Assembly (NCBI GenBank): GCA_963807235.1
Contig: CAWEBF010000018.1
Coordinates: 124,001 to 188,000 of the forward strand
Source of the DNA: CAWEBF01 sp963807235
GTDB lineage: Bacteria; Acidobacteriota; Vicinamibacteria; Vicinamibacterales; UBA2999
DNA length: 64,000 nucleotides
Reading direction: 5' to 3'
The notes beneath the pieces were generated by a model that saw nothing but the letters and a program-made list of their open reading frames with translations, was not told the DNA's origin and ran no database searches. Of this stretch, positions 1-8,540 are shown piece by piece (position 1 is the stretch's first letter; each line of letters starts with the position of its first letter). The position numbers were made by a program, and so were the translations under genes.

Positions 1-281
1 ACGGCGAACCGCTCCTCCCACAAGTCGAAGCTGAGCGAATAGGACTGGCGCGTCTGAGCCACGACCGCACCCTTCGGCTGATCCAGCACGGCGAGATCGA
101 CATCCACGCGGAGCGACCGGCCCTCTCGTAATCGGTCCGACACCGGGCCCTCGATGAAACCGAACCCGGGCGCCTGGACCTGCAGCGCGCCGGCCGCGGT
201 CTTGATCGTCACCGACTGCGTGGACGGATCGGCCGCGGCAGCGGCGACGAGCAAGATCGTGACGAGGGCGGCGCTCCTCAA
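1..281 (-). CDS. exported protein of unknown function, cut by the window edge
   Basis: The frame opens at a TTG (281) that overlaps the TGA stop of the upstream barrel gene, the same kind of stop/start overlap used across this window. Residues 2-15 form a short hydrophobic signal-peptide core (SAALVTILLVAAAAA), so the product is probably exported. The visible mature part contains the stretches LDQPKGAVVAQ and SLSFDLWEERF and looks beta-rich. The C-terminus lies outside the window. I do not recognise the family with certainty; the WEERF region recalls periplasmic DUF4390-type proteins. Tight coupling to an Omp85-like barrel suggests an envelope role, which is inference. Confidence 0.55.
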   Translation of the reverse strand, partial: MRSAALVTILLVAAAAADPSTQSVTIKTAAGALQVQAPGFGFIEGPVSDRLREGRSLRVDVDLAVLDQPKGAVVAQTRQSYSLSFDLWEERFA

Positions 282-1774
282 AACCGCACGCCTGCCATGA
301 ACGTGCCGCCTGCGTTGTCCGCGTTCAGGGGAAAGCCGCCGAGCAGGAAGAAGTTGTAGGTGTGGATCCCGAAACCGGCCGACAGCCGCGCGCGATGACC
401 CGTCGCCTGATCCCACACCGAGCCGGCGTCGAAGAAAACCGCGCCGCCGCGATATCGGTACTCCATCGACTGGTGCCACATCCGATCGCCGCCAGCCGGC
501 GCGATGTGGTACTTGTTCCAGCCGCGCAGCGTACCGGTGTCCCCCAGCGAAAACCGCTCGAAGAGCGGCGCCTGACCGGTGATGTAGCCGAGCGAAAGCG
601 ACGCCAGCAGCGTGCTGCGTCCTTCTTCCACGCGGAAATGCGCGTCGCCGGTGTGCCGCTTGTAGACCAGGTCGCTCCCCAGCGACTCGGTGCCCGCCCG
701 CAGCCGATAGGCGGCGTCGCCCCGCTGCTTGCTGGTGCCGCCGCGCCATTGCCCAAAGCCGGCGATGCCGGCCACCCAGGCGTTGACGTTGGACGAGCCA
801 GGCGCGGGATCGAGTGACTCGAGGTCCGACACGCTGGCGCCGCCGAACACCCGGACGTGCGGGTTGAAGGCGAACGTCACGGCTGTCTCCACGGTGCCGC
901 GCGTGCGGTACGGCTCGGGAATGCGCGGGTCAGCCGCGACCGCCACAAGCGTGGCGTCGTGCCAGTCCTGGGTGAACCTCGAGAACTCGATGGCTGCACC
1001 GACACGGTCGGTGGCGAGCTTCCGGCTGTCGAGGCGCAGGCGGAACCCGGAGTATTCCTCGATGAGATCGTCGTTGTTGTCAAAGACGACCGCGCCGCCC
1101 ACTCGATGATCCTTGCCCACCATGACGTCGAGCACGCCGCTCCACTGCTGGTCCTCGTGGTAGACGAACTTCGACCGAAGTGGTGAGAAGGGAATCGAGC
1201 GTCTCTCGATCTTCGTCAGCTCGAAGACCACCCGAATCTGGCCGCGCACGGTGCCGCGCGAGATGCGCCGCTTGACCTCGTAGTCCGGAAACGCGTTCTT
1301 CAACTCCTCGCTGAGCTCATCGGCTTCATCCGAGCTGAGCGGGCTGCCGACCAGCGCTTGCAGGCGGTCGCGCAGATCCTGGGCCACGTCTGCGTCGGGG
1401 ACCCCGGATGTGGCGACGCTCTCCACGACGTACCGCGCGTTGATGTTCTCGACGAGGCTTTCGTCGTCGCTGATGCGGGCCACGAGGAAGACCACTCGTG
1501 CGTCCCCGTTCGGCCGCGCGATCGCACGTACGGCGGCCACGACCTCGGGTTGTTCCTCTTCGATGCGCGTCGCCAGTGCATCCAGCTTCCCGCGATCGAG
1601 AGTGGTGCCGTTCAGCGCGCGAATGTCTTCTCGCAGCCCGGGGCTGAGTCGATCGAGGCTGATTCCGGACACCTCGGCCGCTTCGATGAGTGCGCCTTGC
1701 GGTGCGTCTGTCTCCTGGGCGACGGCAGAAGCAGCGATGGCGAGAGCGACGAGCAGCACTCCAAGTGATCTCAT
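278..1774 (-). CDS. Omp85/BamA-like outer-membrane barrel protein
   Basis: A 498-residue protein. The ATG at 1774 is chosen because it gives a clean signal peptide (MRSLGVLLVALAIAASAVAQ); an upstream in-frame extension has no export logic. The N-terminal third (about residues 20-190) has alternating helix and strand segments like POTRA-type domains. The C-terminal two thirds is a Gly/aromatic-rich beta-barrel with the Omp85-like segment FSLGDTGTLRGW near residue 415, and it ends in a terminal Phe (AGVRF), the usual outer-membrane beta-signal. It is shorter than BamA (about 800), so it is more likely a TamA-like or Omp85-relative protein than the essential assembly factor. The downstream exported gene overlaps its stop codon. 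Confidence 0.75.
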   Translation of the reverse strand: MRSLGVLLVALAIAASAVAQETDAPQGALIEAAEVSGISLDRLSPGLREDIRALNGTTLDRGKLDALATRIEEEQPEVVAAVRAIARPNGDARVVFLVARISDDESLVENINARYVVESVATSGVPDADVAQDLRDRLQALVGSPLSSDEADELSEELKNAFPDYEVKRRISRGTVRGQIRVVFELTKIERRSIPFSPLRSKFVYHEDQQWSGVLDVMVGKDHRVGGAVVFDNNDDLIEEYSGFRLRLDSRKLATDRVGAAIEFSRFTQDWHDATLVAVAADPRIPEPYRTRGTVETAVTFAFNPHVRVFGGASVSDLESLDPAPGSSNVNAWVAGIAGFGQWRGGTSKQRGDAAYRLRAGTESLGSDLVYKRHTGDAHFRVEEGRSTLLASLSLGYITGQAPLFERFSLGDTGTLRGWNKYHIAPAGGDRMWHQSMEYRYRGGAVFFDAGSVWDQATGHRARLSAGFGIHTYNFFLLGGFPLNADNAGGTFMAGVRF

Positions 1775-1886
1775 GACGAGACGTGTGGCAAGCGGCGCGC
1801 CATTGTACAAGTGACTGATTCCGAAGGAGATTGTCTGTCCGGACCTGTGCCGTTCATTCACGGGAGTGTGCCGGCCGGTCACACCC

Positions 1887-2029
1887 GCCCGGCGAAGCCG
1901 GGCAAGAAGACACTGCTCGCGCGCGAGGCGAAGCCTGCTCGTCCGTCCGAGGCCGCCCGGCGAAGCCGGGCAGAAGACACTGCTCGCGCGCGAGGCGAAG
2001 CCTGCTCGTTCGTCCGAGGCGAAGCCTCG
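1887..2029. repeat. tandem 68-bp repeat with TTCG-type stem-loops (REP-like family, copy A)
   Basis: The gap between the divergent barrel and sppA genes holds two near-identical copies of a 68-base unit. Each starts with a perfect 7-bp stem-loop (1887-1903 and 1955-1971, arm GCCCGGC, loop GAA), followed by the tag AAGAAGACACTG and a GAGGCGAAGCCTGCTCG segment. A third hairpin, CGAGGC-GAA-GCCTCG, closes the region at 2015-2029. The second unit lacks one A. Read on the minus strand, the tag is CAGTGTCTTCTTG followed by a stem-loop, the same arrangement as at 12007-12035 and 37304-37332. Confidence 0.8.
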
Positions 2030-2061
2030 CTAGTACACTGCTGGCATCCAGGAGGCATGCA

Positions 2062-3837
2062 GTGACTGTGCGCGGTGGAATCGCCCTCGTCTTCGGCCTG
2101 ATCGCCTTGGCAGTGATGGTCTCGTTCACGCTGCTGCTGCTCGTGTACTTCAGCATGTCGCGAGGGCCGTCGGTGCCGTCGTCGGCGTCGCTGGTGTTGC
2201 GGCCCACAGGCGGCCTGCCGGAGTTGCCGCCCGACGACGTCCTGGGGCAGTTCTTCGGCGCAGGCAACGACAGCGTGCGCACGCTGGTCGAGAGCCTGCA
2301 GCGCGCCAAGGAGGATCCTCGTATTACGAGCGTGCTGCTGCGGCCGGGTTCGCTGGAGCTGCCGTACTGGGCGAAGGTGCAGGAGCTGCGCGACGCGGTG
2401 ATGGACTTTCGCGAGTCGGGGAAGCCGGTCATCGCGTATCTGGAGTTCGGCGGCGACCGCGAGTACTACCTCGCCAGCGCCGCCGATCGCGTGTACCTGC
2501 TGCCATCGAGCCCGCTCGATCTGACGGGCGTCGCCTCCTACGAGATCTTTCTCAGGGGCGCATTGGACAAGCTGGGCGTCCAACCCGACTTCCTGCGCAT
2601 CGGTGAATACAAGACCGCACCCAGCCAGCTGACCGACAAGGAGATGTCGCCCGCGCATCGCGAGATGACGGAGTCGATCAACCGCGACACCTACGATCGG
2701 CTGGTGAAGGGCATCGCCGAGGCGCGCAAGCTCACCGAAGACGACGTGCGCGCCTTGATGGATCGTGGACCGCTGCTCCCTTCCGAGGCCGTGGCGGGCA
2801 AGCTCGTGGACGGCGTGGCGTACGAGGACGAGCTGGACGACAAGGTGCCTGAGCTGCGGGACGGCGACGAGGCCGTGGACCAGATCGAGGTGGAGAACTA
2901 CCGCGCCTCGCGCGGCTTCGCGTCGAGCGCCTTTTCGATCGGGCGCCCGCGTGTCGCGGTGCTCTACGCGGTCGGAACGATCGTGTCGGGCCGCGGCGGC
3001 TTCGACGCGACCGACGGTACGCTGGTCGGCAGCGACGCCCTGGTCGAGGAGATTCGCCGCATCAAGGACGACTCGTCGATCCGCGCGGTCGTTCTGCGCA
3101 TCGACAGCCCGGGCGGCTCGTCGGTGGCGTCCGACGTCATCTGGCGCGAACTGACGCTCCTGCGCCGCGACAACCCGTCGCGTCCGCTGATCGTCTCGAT
3201 GGGCGATCTGGCGGCGTCCGGCGGCTACTACATCGCTACCCCGGCCGACGAGATCGTGGCGCAGCCCTCCACGCTGACCGGATCGATCGGCATCTATGTG
3301 GGCAAGTTCGCGCTGGGCCAGGGCCTGGAGAAGATCGGCGTCACCACGCAGGTGGTGACGGCGGGGCGGAACGCCGACATCTATTCACCGTTCACCCCGT
3401 TTACCGGAGAGCAGCGCGTGCGCGTGCAGGCCTTCATGGACGAGTTCTACCAGGGGTTCGTGGCCAAGGTGGCCGCCTCGCGGAAGAAGACACCCGCAGA
3501 GATCGACGCGATTGCTCAGGGACGCGTGTGGACCGGCGCGCAGGCGCACGAGCGTGGCCTCGTGGATCACCTGGGCGGGCTGGATGTCGCGATCGCCGCT
3601 GCGAAGAAGCGCGCGGGCATCGACGATGACGACGACGTGGAGGTGGTGGTGTACCCGCACCCGCGTACCGTGTACGAAGCGTTCTCGGATCAGTTTGGCG
3701 GATCGGGCGTGACCGGCATCCTGAGCGCGATCCTGGGACGCGGCCCCGCGAGAGCCGTGGCGGCCGCTACCGCGCCGGGGCGTCTCTTCCGCCGCGGGGA
3801 ACCGCTCGCCCTCATGCCGTTCGCGTTCGTTCGGTAG
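2062..3837 (+). CDS. sppA: signal peptide peptidase SppA, 67K type
   Basis: A 591-residue membrane protease that degrades cleaved signal peptides, with the duplicated S49 fold. The start is the GTG at 2062, six bases after a strong AGGAGG. Residues 7-31 are a single N-terminal membrane anchor. The catalytic Lys is K184 (GEYKTAPSQ) in the first repeat and the nucleophile is S386 (GDLAASGGYY) in the second. Their 202-residue spacing matches my memory of K209/S409 in E. coli SppA. It is probably co-transcribed with the MBL and amidohydrolase genes, which follow after gaps of 12 and 3 bases. Confidence 0.93.
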   Translation: MTVRGGIALVFGLIALAVMVSFTLLLLVYFSMSRGPSVPSSASLVLRPTGGLPELPPDDVLGQFFGAGNDSVRTLVESLQRAKEDPRITSVLLRPGSLELPYWAKVQELRDAVMDFRESGKPVIAYLEFGGDREYYLASAADRVYLLPSSPLDLTGVASYEIFLRGALDKLGVQPDFLRIGEYKTAPSQLTDKEMSPAHREMTESINRDTYDRLVKGIAEARKLTEDDVRALMDRGPLLPSEAVAGKLVDGVAYEDELDDKVPELRDGDEAVDQIEVENYRASRGFASSAFSIGRPRVAVLYAVGTIVSGRGGFDATDGTLVGSDALVEEIRRIKDDSSIRAVVLRIDSPGGSSVASDVIWRELTLLRRDNPSRPLIVSMGDLAASGGYYIATPADEIVAQPSTLTGSIGIYVGKFALGQGLEKIGVTTQVVTAGRNADIYSPFTPFTGEQRVRVQAFMDEFYQGFVAKVAASRKKTPAEIDAIAQGRVWTGAQAHERGLVDHLGGLDVAIAAAKKRAGIDDDDDVEVVVYPHPRTVYEAFSDQFGGSGVTGILSAILGRGPARAVAAATAPGRLFRRGEPLALMPFAFVR

Positions 3838-3849
3838 CCGGAGGGTTCT

Positions 3850-4812
3850 GTGAACACGACTAACGACAACCGACCAACGACCAACTGGCGACGGCCAGCC
3901 GGCGCGATCGTTCTTTGCTTATGGGCGCTGCCAGCCATCGCCCAGCGTGGCCCCGCGCCGGATCCGCTTGTCCGTGAAGGCGCCACGGTGAAGCTCGGGC
4001 CGCACACGTACGCGATTCCAGACTTCAATGTCGGGATGGTTCCCAACGTGGGCATCGTGGTGGGGAATCGCGCGACGCTTGTCGTGGACACCGGCCTCGG
4101 GCGGCGCAACGGCGAGGCCATACTGCGTGAGGTGGCCAAGGTCAGCAAGAACACGGAGCTGTACATCGTCACCACGCACTTTCACGCCGAGCACACGATG
4201 GGCTACGTGGCCTTCCCGCCGTCGGCCAAGTACGTCAACGCGAAACAGCAGGAGGCGGATTTCGACGAGGGCGGCATGCGGCAGGTCCAGGCGTTTGCCG
4301 GCCGGACGCCCCTGACCGCCGAGCTGCTGAGCGGCGCCACGCGCCGCGCCGCCGACATCACCTTCGACAAGGAGCACGTGCTGGATCTGGGCGGCGTGCG
4401 TGTGCGCCTGATCATGGTTGGTCCGACGCACACCAAAGGAGACACGGTGGCGTTCGTGGAGGGCGACGGCGTGCTGTTCGCCGGCGACGTGGTGATGAAC
4501 AACTCCTTCGTGTCGGCCAACGCCAACTCGAGCACTCGCGCCTGGCTGGCCGCCTTCGATCTCTTCGCCACGATGAAGCCGGTCTCGATTGTCCCGGCGC
4601 ACGGCGAGATTGGCCCCGGCTCGATCCTGCAGACGCTGCACACCGCGGTGCTCGGCATCCAGGCGCGGGCGCGCGAACTGAAGGCGCAGGGCAAGACGTC
4701 GGACGAGACGGCCACGGCGGTCCAGATGGAGTTCCAGGCCAAGCACCCCACCTGGGCGCGCGTGAACGGCGTGGCGGCGCTGGCGCGGTCTGCATACGCC
4801 GAGGCGCCCTGA
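3850..4812 (+). CDS. exported MBL-fold metallo-hydrolase
   Basis: A 320-residue metallo-beta-lactamase-fold protein. The motif H110-F-H112-A-E114-H115 is the family HxHxDH signature with Glu in place of Asp. Further metal ligands are the His in GPTHTKGD, the Asp in FAGDVVM and the His in VPAHGE. GTG 3850 follows GGAGGG. A signal peptide (AIVLCLWALPAIA) is preceded by an unusually polar stretch NTTNDNRPTTN, which is encoded by a 7-base tandem array at 3857-3884. Exported relatives include B3-like lactamases and quinoprotein-associated hydrolases; the substrate is unknown. It sits 12 bases after sppA and 3 bases before an amidohydrolase. Confidence 0.85.
   Translation: MNTTNDNRPTTNWRRPAGAIVLCLWALPAIAQRGPAPDPLVREGATVKLGPHTYAIPDFNVGMVPNVGIVVGNRATLVVDTGLGRRNGEAILREVAKVSKNTELYIVTTHFHAEHTMGYVAFPPSAKYVNAKQQEADFDEGGMRQVQAFAGRTPLTAELLSGATRRAADITFDKEHVLDLGGVRVRLIMVGPTHTKGDTVAFVEGDGVLFAGDVVMNNSFVSANANSSTRAWLAAFDLFATMKPVSIVPAHGEIGPGSILQTLHTAVLGIQARARELKAQGKTSDETATAVQMEFQAKHPTWARVNGVAALARSAYAEAP
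3857..3884. repeat. 7-base tandem array, unit CGACNAA (4 units)
   Basis: Four consecutive heptamers read CGACTAA, CGACAAC, CGACCAA, CGACCAA. The array lies inside the first codons of the MBL-hydrolase gene and encodes its polar N-terminal extension ahead of the hydrophobic signal-peptide core. It is one of at least twelve arrays in this window, all with a 7-base period. Confidence 0.75.
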
Positions 4813-4815
4813 CGG

Positions 4816-5904
4816 ATGGCGCCGGGCCCGCTCCCCTCAACCATCCCGCCCGCGCTCACCGGCCCGCTGCAGCGCGCGCCGTACAAGCGCATCGCCACCG
4901 AGGAAGCGTTCGGCACGGTCGAGATGTTCGACCGCTACCGCGCGCTCTTGCGCGGCGGCGGCGATCTCGACCCCGGTTTCAAGAGCCTGATGGGGTACTT
5001 CCTCCTGCACCCGTCCCCGCGCTCGACCACGATCGCCGAGCGGCTGGCCGACCTGGACGCGCGGCGGATCGGCGACATGGACGCTGCCGGCATCGACGTG
5101 CAGCTCCTCGCGCTCACGTCACCGGGCGTGCAGATCTTCGACGCCGACACGGCCAAAGCGCTCGCGGTGAACGCGAACGACGAGCTGGTGGCCGCCATTG
5201 CGAAGCATCCGGCACGCTTCGCCGGCCTGACGGCGATTGCCCCGCAGGATCCCGCCCACGCCGCCAAAGAGATCGAGCGCGGGATGACGAAGCTCGGGCT
5301 CAAGGGCGTGATCATCAACTCGCACACCAACGGCGAGTATCTGGACGACCCGAAGTTCTGGGCGATCTTCGAAGCGGCCGAGGCCCTGGACGCCCCGATT
5401 TATCTCCACCCGAACACACCGTCGCGCGGCATGATCGGGCCGATGCTGGAGCGTGGTCTCGACGCGGCCATCTACGGCTTCCAGGTCGAGACCAGCCTGC
5501 ATGCGCTGGGCATGATCGTGGCGGGCGTGTTCGACCGCTTCCCGAAGCTGACGCTCGTGCTCGGCCATCTGGGCGAGGGTCTGCCGTACTGGATGTCGCG
5601 CATCGATCACATGCACGGCGCCAGTGTGGGATCTGGGCGCTACGCCAACTGGAAGGTGTTGCAGCGCCGGCCCAGCGACTACATGCGCGAGAACGTCTAC
5701 GTCACGACCAGCGGCATGCCGTGGGCGCCGGCGATCGCGTTCGCGCAGGCGGTGCTCGGCGTGGACCGCGTGATGTACGCGATGGACTATCCCTACCAGT
5801 ACTTCGTCGAAGAGGTGGCCGCCAGCGACGCGATCGCTGGATCGCTCGAGGACCGCACCAGGTTTTTCCAGCTGAACGCCGAGCGCGTGTTCAGGCTGGC
5901 GTAG
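4816..5904 (+). CDS. amidohydrolase-2 family protein (aromatic-acid decarboxylase-like)
   Basis: A 362-residue TIM-barrel protein of the ACMSD / dihydroxybenzoate decarboxylase group. Metal-site motifs are visible: EEAF near the N-terminus, YLHP around residue 196, and MDYPYQ around residue 325. In gamma-resorcylate decarboxylase-type enzymes the first motif is EEHF; here the His is Ala, as I recall for fungal 2,3-dihydroxybenzoate decarboxylase, so the protein may bind metal differently. No signal peptide is visible, so it is cytoplasmic. ATG 4816 starts 3 bases after the MBL stop, which suggests one operon. A second member of the family with the intact EEHF motif is at 29153. Confidence 0.85.
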   Translation: MAPGPLPSTIPPALTGPLQRAPYKRIATEEAFGTVEMFDRYRALLRGGGDLDPGFKSLMGYFLLHPSPRSTTIAERLADLDARRIGDMDAAGIDVQLLALTSPGVQIFDADTAKALAVNANDELVAAIAKHPARFAGLTAIAPQDPAHAAKEIERGMTKLGLKGVIINSHTNGEYLDDPKFWAIFEAAEALDAPIYLHPNTPSRGMIGPMLERGLDAAIYGFQVETSLHALGMIVAGVFDRFPKLTLVLGHLGEGLPYWMSRIDHMHGASVGSGRYANWKVLQRRPSDYMRENVYVTTSGMPWAPAIAFAQAVLGVDRVMYAMDYPYQYFVEEVAASDAIAGSLEDRTRFFQLNAERVFRLA

Positions 5905-5911
5905 GCTCCGA

Positions 5912-7198
5912 TCAGCGCACCGCTTCCCACGTCCCGGCGACGCCCGGCTCGTTTCGCGCGGTTGACCCCCACCGGCCGTCCTTGAGGGCGCGGCCGTCTG
6001 GCGCCAGCACCGCTGAATACGAGCCAACCGCCAGGCGCGCTTCACCGTCGGGCACGGCGTGCTCGACGGCGGTGCCTTCGAGAATCACCTCGCGCGTGCG
6101 GTCGACGTAGTGGCCCTCCACTTCCTCGGTGCCGACCAGCTGGGCATCGAGCCGCCAGGTGAATGTGCCGCGCAGCGACAGCCCCTCGGCTGTTTCCTCC
6201 TGCGACGTGAACCGCAGCACGGAATCGCTCCAGTTCTTGCCGCCTTCGTCCACCGCTCCTCGCAGCGTCCACGTGCCCAGGGACAGCCGAGGCAAATCGC
6301 GTGTGCCGGCCGCGGGCGCCTCGGCGCGCGACGCGGCCCCGGTGGCCATGCCGCCCGAATCGGTGGACACGAGCTGCAGCCGCCCATCGACGACCTGGCC
6401 CTGAAAGCGGATCGTCGCCGGCTCGGACGCGAACTGCGGCGTGTGCGAGGTCGCGAACGTGAACGTGCCGTCGTCCTCGATGCGGCTCTCGACGATCGGT
6501 CCTTCCCCGGTGGGATACACAACAGACCCTGCCAGCATCTTCCCCGTCTGGGCGAGGCGCAGCCGGATGCGATAAGCCGGTTGACCGGGCTTTTGGAACT
6601 GGCCGATCCAGTCGCCGGTCAACGAGAACGGTTCGGGCGCCGGCTGCTGCCGGGCCGTTGAATAGAAATACAGGACGCCCGTCACAAGAACGATCGCGGC
6701 CGCGACACCAGCGCCCACCAACGTGCGCCGCGACAGCCCCGCGCCGGCTCCTGGCGCGCCGCCGCCCAGGAACGCCACCAGGTCCGCGCAGTCGTCGTCG
6801 AACCGCTCGTCGCGAATCTCGACTGCCTGGCAGCGCCCGAACGCGGTGAGCTGTTCGGGCAGTTCCTCCGACGACGGCATGCGCGCCCCGGCCACGAGAA
6901 CCGGGATCACGGTGAGGCCGCGTTTCAGGCCGACCGCGATTTCGTGCCGGACCAGGTCCTCGCCAGCCGCCGCTCGCGCCTTGAGAATCTCGAGCCAGCG
7001 CGGCCCGACCACGGCCAGCAGGTGCGTGCACTGCGCCAGCGTCTCTTCGATGGAGGTGGCGAAGTTCTGACCCGGCCGGATGTCCTGGACGTCCATGAAC
7101 ACACGGTCGCCGCCGAACTGCGCTGCCAGCCGGTCCATCAGCCGGCCCGCGTGCCCGCTGGTGTCCTGTCGCCTGTAGCTGATGAAGAAGCTGCTCAC
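5912..7198 (-). CDS. TIR-domain protein with a transmembrane segment and an extracytoplasmic domain
   Basis: Counting from GTG 7198 this is 428 residues. Residues 2-145 are a bacterial TIR domain: SSFFISYRRQDTSGHAGRL, then VFMDVQDIRPG, then E86 in LVRHEIAVGL, the position of the catalytic Glu in NAD-cleaving TIRs such as SARM1. Residues 158-178 form one membrane segment. Residues 190-428 are a beta-rich domain with two similar halves (TGDWIGQF and LGTWTLRG) of unknown function. An in-frame ATG at 7225 is possible, but a TATAAT at 7211-7216 lies inside that extension, so the shorter and probably leaderless start is preferred. No partner defence gene is adjacent. Confidence 0.8.
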   Translation of the reverse strand: MSSFFISYRRQDTSGHAGRLMDRLAAQFGGDRVFMDVQDIRPGQNFATSIEETLAQCTHLLAVVGPRWLEILKARAAAGEDLVRHEIAVGLKRGLTVIPVLVAGARMPSSEELPEQLTAFGRCQAVEIRDERFDDDCADLVAFLGGGAPGAGAGLSRRTLVGAGVAAAIVLVTGVLYFYSTARQQPAPEPFSLTGDWIGQFQKPGQPAYRIRLRLAQTGKMLAGSVVYPTGEGPIVESRIEDDGTFTFATSHTPQFASEPATIRFQGQVVDGRLQLVSTDSGGMATGAASRAEAPAAGTRDLPRLSLGTWTLRGAVDEGGKNWSDSVLRFTSQEETAEGLSLRGTFTWRLDAQLVGTEEVEGHYVDRTREVILEGTAVEHAVPDGEARLAVGSYSAVLAPDGRALKDGRWGSTARNEPGVAGTWEAVR

Positions 7199-7210
7199 GT
7201 GCCGTCGCGG

Positions 7211-7216
7211 ATTATA
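7211..7216 (-). promoter_or_regulatory. candidate -10 box TATAAT for the TIR gene
   Basis: On the minus strand a perfect TATAAT ends 12 bases before the preferred GTG start at 7198, so a transcript would begin about 5-7 bases before the start codon (near-leaderless). No convincing -35 box lies at the normal distance. Confidence is therefore modest. Confidence 0.4.
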
Positions 7217-7283
7217 GAACCTCATTCAAGAGGGGCGCTCGCAGCCGCGCGTATACTGAAGAGCCGTCAAGGAGGTTCTTATC

Positions 7284-8522
7284 GTGCGCACGTCGAACAT
7301 TTCATGGGCAATCGCGCCGCTGACTGTGGCGCTCGTCGTCACCGCGGGATCGCAACGCGGCTCGAGTCAGCAGACCGTGCCGTTCCAAAGCGGTATTCCC
7401 GTGGCGCCGCTCGGCCTCTCGGGCAAGCCGCTGCCGAAGCTGCCCGTCGTGCTCGATACCGCCGAAGGCATGCGCGTGCGCGTCTCCGCCGTCGCCCGCG
7501 GCCTCGAGAACCCGTGGAGCATCGCGTTCCTGCCGGACGGCACGCTGCTGGTCACCGAGCGCATGGGCCGGTTGCGGGCAATTCGCAACGGCGTCCTGGA
7601 TCCACAGCCCGTGGCGGGCACGCCGAAGGGATTCGGCGCCGGCGTGTCGGGGCTGCCGGGCGCCGTGCACGGCTACATGGACGTGGTGCTGCACCCCCGC
7701 TTCGCAGAGAACAAGCTCGTGTATCTCAGCTACACGAAGCCGCTCGACGAGAAGCGCAACACGGCCGCCGTCGCGCGCGGCCGCTGGGACGGCAAGGGCA
7801 TCGCCGACATGAAAGACGTCATCGTGCTCGAGGAAAGGACCGGCGGTTCCGTGCGGCTGGCGTTCGGGCCCGACGCGACGCTCTACCTGACCACGACCGG
7901 CAACACGCCGCAGGATCCGAACACCCAGGCCGGCAAGGTGCTGCGGTTCAAGGACGACGGCTCCATCCCGCCCGACAACCCGTTCGTGGGGAAGCCGAAT
8001 CACAAGCCCGAGGTGTTCACGCTCGGACATCGCAGCTCCCTGGGCCTGGCGATGAACCCGAACACCGGCGAGATCTGGCAGAACGAGAACGGCCCCAACG
8101 GGGGCGACGAGATCAACATCCTGAAGCCGGGCGCCAACTACGGCTGGCCGGTGGTGAGCTATGGCCGCACCTATCCGGGCGCGTGGCAGTCCGACCGCTT
8201 CTGGCGCGAAGGCTTCGAGTACCCGATCGTGTACTGGACGCCGTCGATCGCCGTGTCGGGCATGACGTTCTACACAGGCAGCAAGCTGGCCAAGTGGAAG
8301 GGCGACGTGTTCGTGGGCGCCCTGCGCACGGGCGAGGTGCCGGGCACCGGCCACCTGCAGCGGATTCTCTTCAACGAGAAGATGGAGGAGCTGCGGCGCG
8401 AGTCGCTGCTGACCGAGTTCCGCCAGCGGGTGCGCGACGTGCGGATGGGGCCCGACGAGCTGCTGTACGTGCTGACCGACGAGAAAGACGGCGCGGTGTT
8501 TAGCATCGAGCCGGCGCCGTAG
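7284..8522 (+). CDS. PQQ-dependent aldose sugar dehydrogenase (GSDH/YliI family)
   Basis: A 412-residue exported six-bladed propeller enzyme. The family hallmark GLENPWSIAFLPDG is followed by LLVTERMGRL. Further family motifs are HGYMDVVLHP, GHRSSLGLAMNP and NENGPNGGDEIN, which in soluble sugar dehydrogenases line the PQQ/Ca site. Such enzymes oxidise sugars at C1 in the periplasm and pass electrons to quinone or a cytochrome. GTG 7284 has a strong AAGGAGG (7269-7276) and a TATACT -10-like box at 7252-7257. A signal peptide (about residues 8-22) precedes QRGSSQQ. It is divergent from the TIR gene and stands as a single-gene unit. Confidence 0.9.
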   Translation: MRTSNISWAIAPLTVALVVTAGSQRGSSQQTVPFQSGIPVAPLGLSGKPLPKLPVVLDTAEGMRVRVSAVARGLENPWSIAFLPDGTLLVTERMGRLRAIRNGVLDPQPVAGTPKGFGAGVSGLPGAVHGYMDVVLHPRFAENKLVYLSYTKPLDEKRNTAAVARGRWDGKGIADMKDVIVLEERTGGSVRLAFGPDATLYLTTTGNTPQDPNTQAGKVLRFKDDGSIPPDNPFVGKPNHKPEVFTLGHRSSLGLAMNPNTGEIWQNENGPNGGDEINILKPGANYGWPVVSYGRTYPGAWQSDRFWREGFEYPIVYWTPSIAVSGMTFYTGSKLAKWKGDVFVGALRTGEVPGTGHLQRILFNEKMEELRRESLLTEFRQRVRDVRMGPDELLYVLTDEKDGAVFSIEPAP

Positions 8523-8540
8523 CCTAAATCACGCCCGACT

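Noticed and set aside
1887..2029. A small CRISPR array before sppA
   Set aside because: Only two long units with internal hairpins and no unique spacers; no cas genes.
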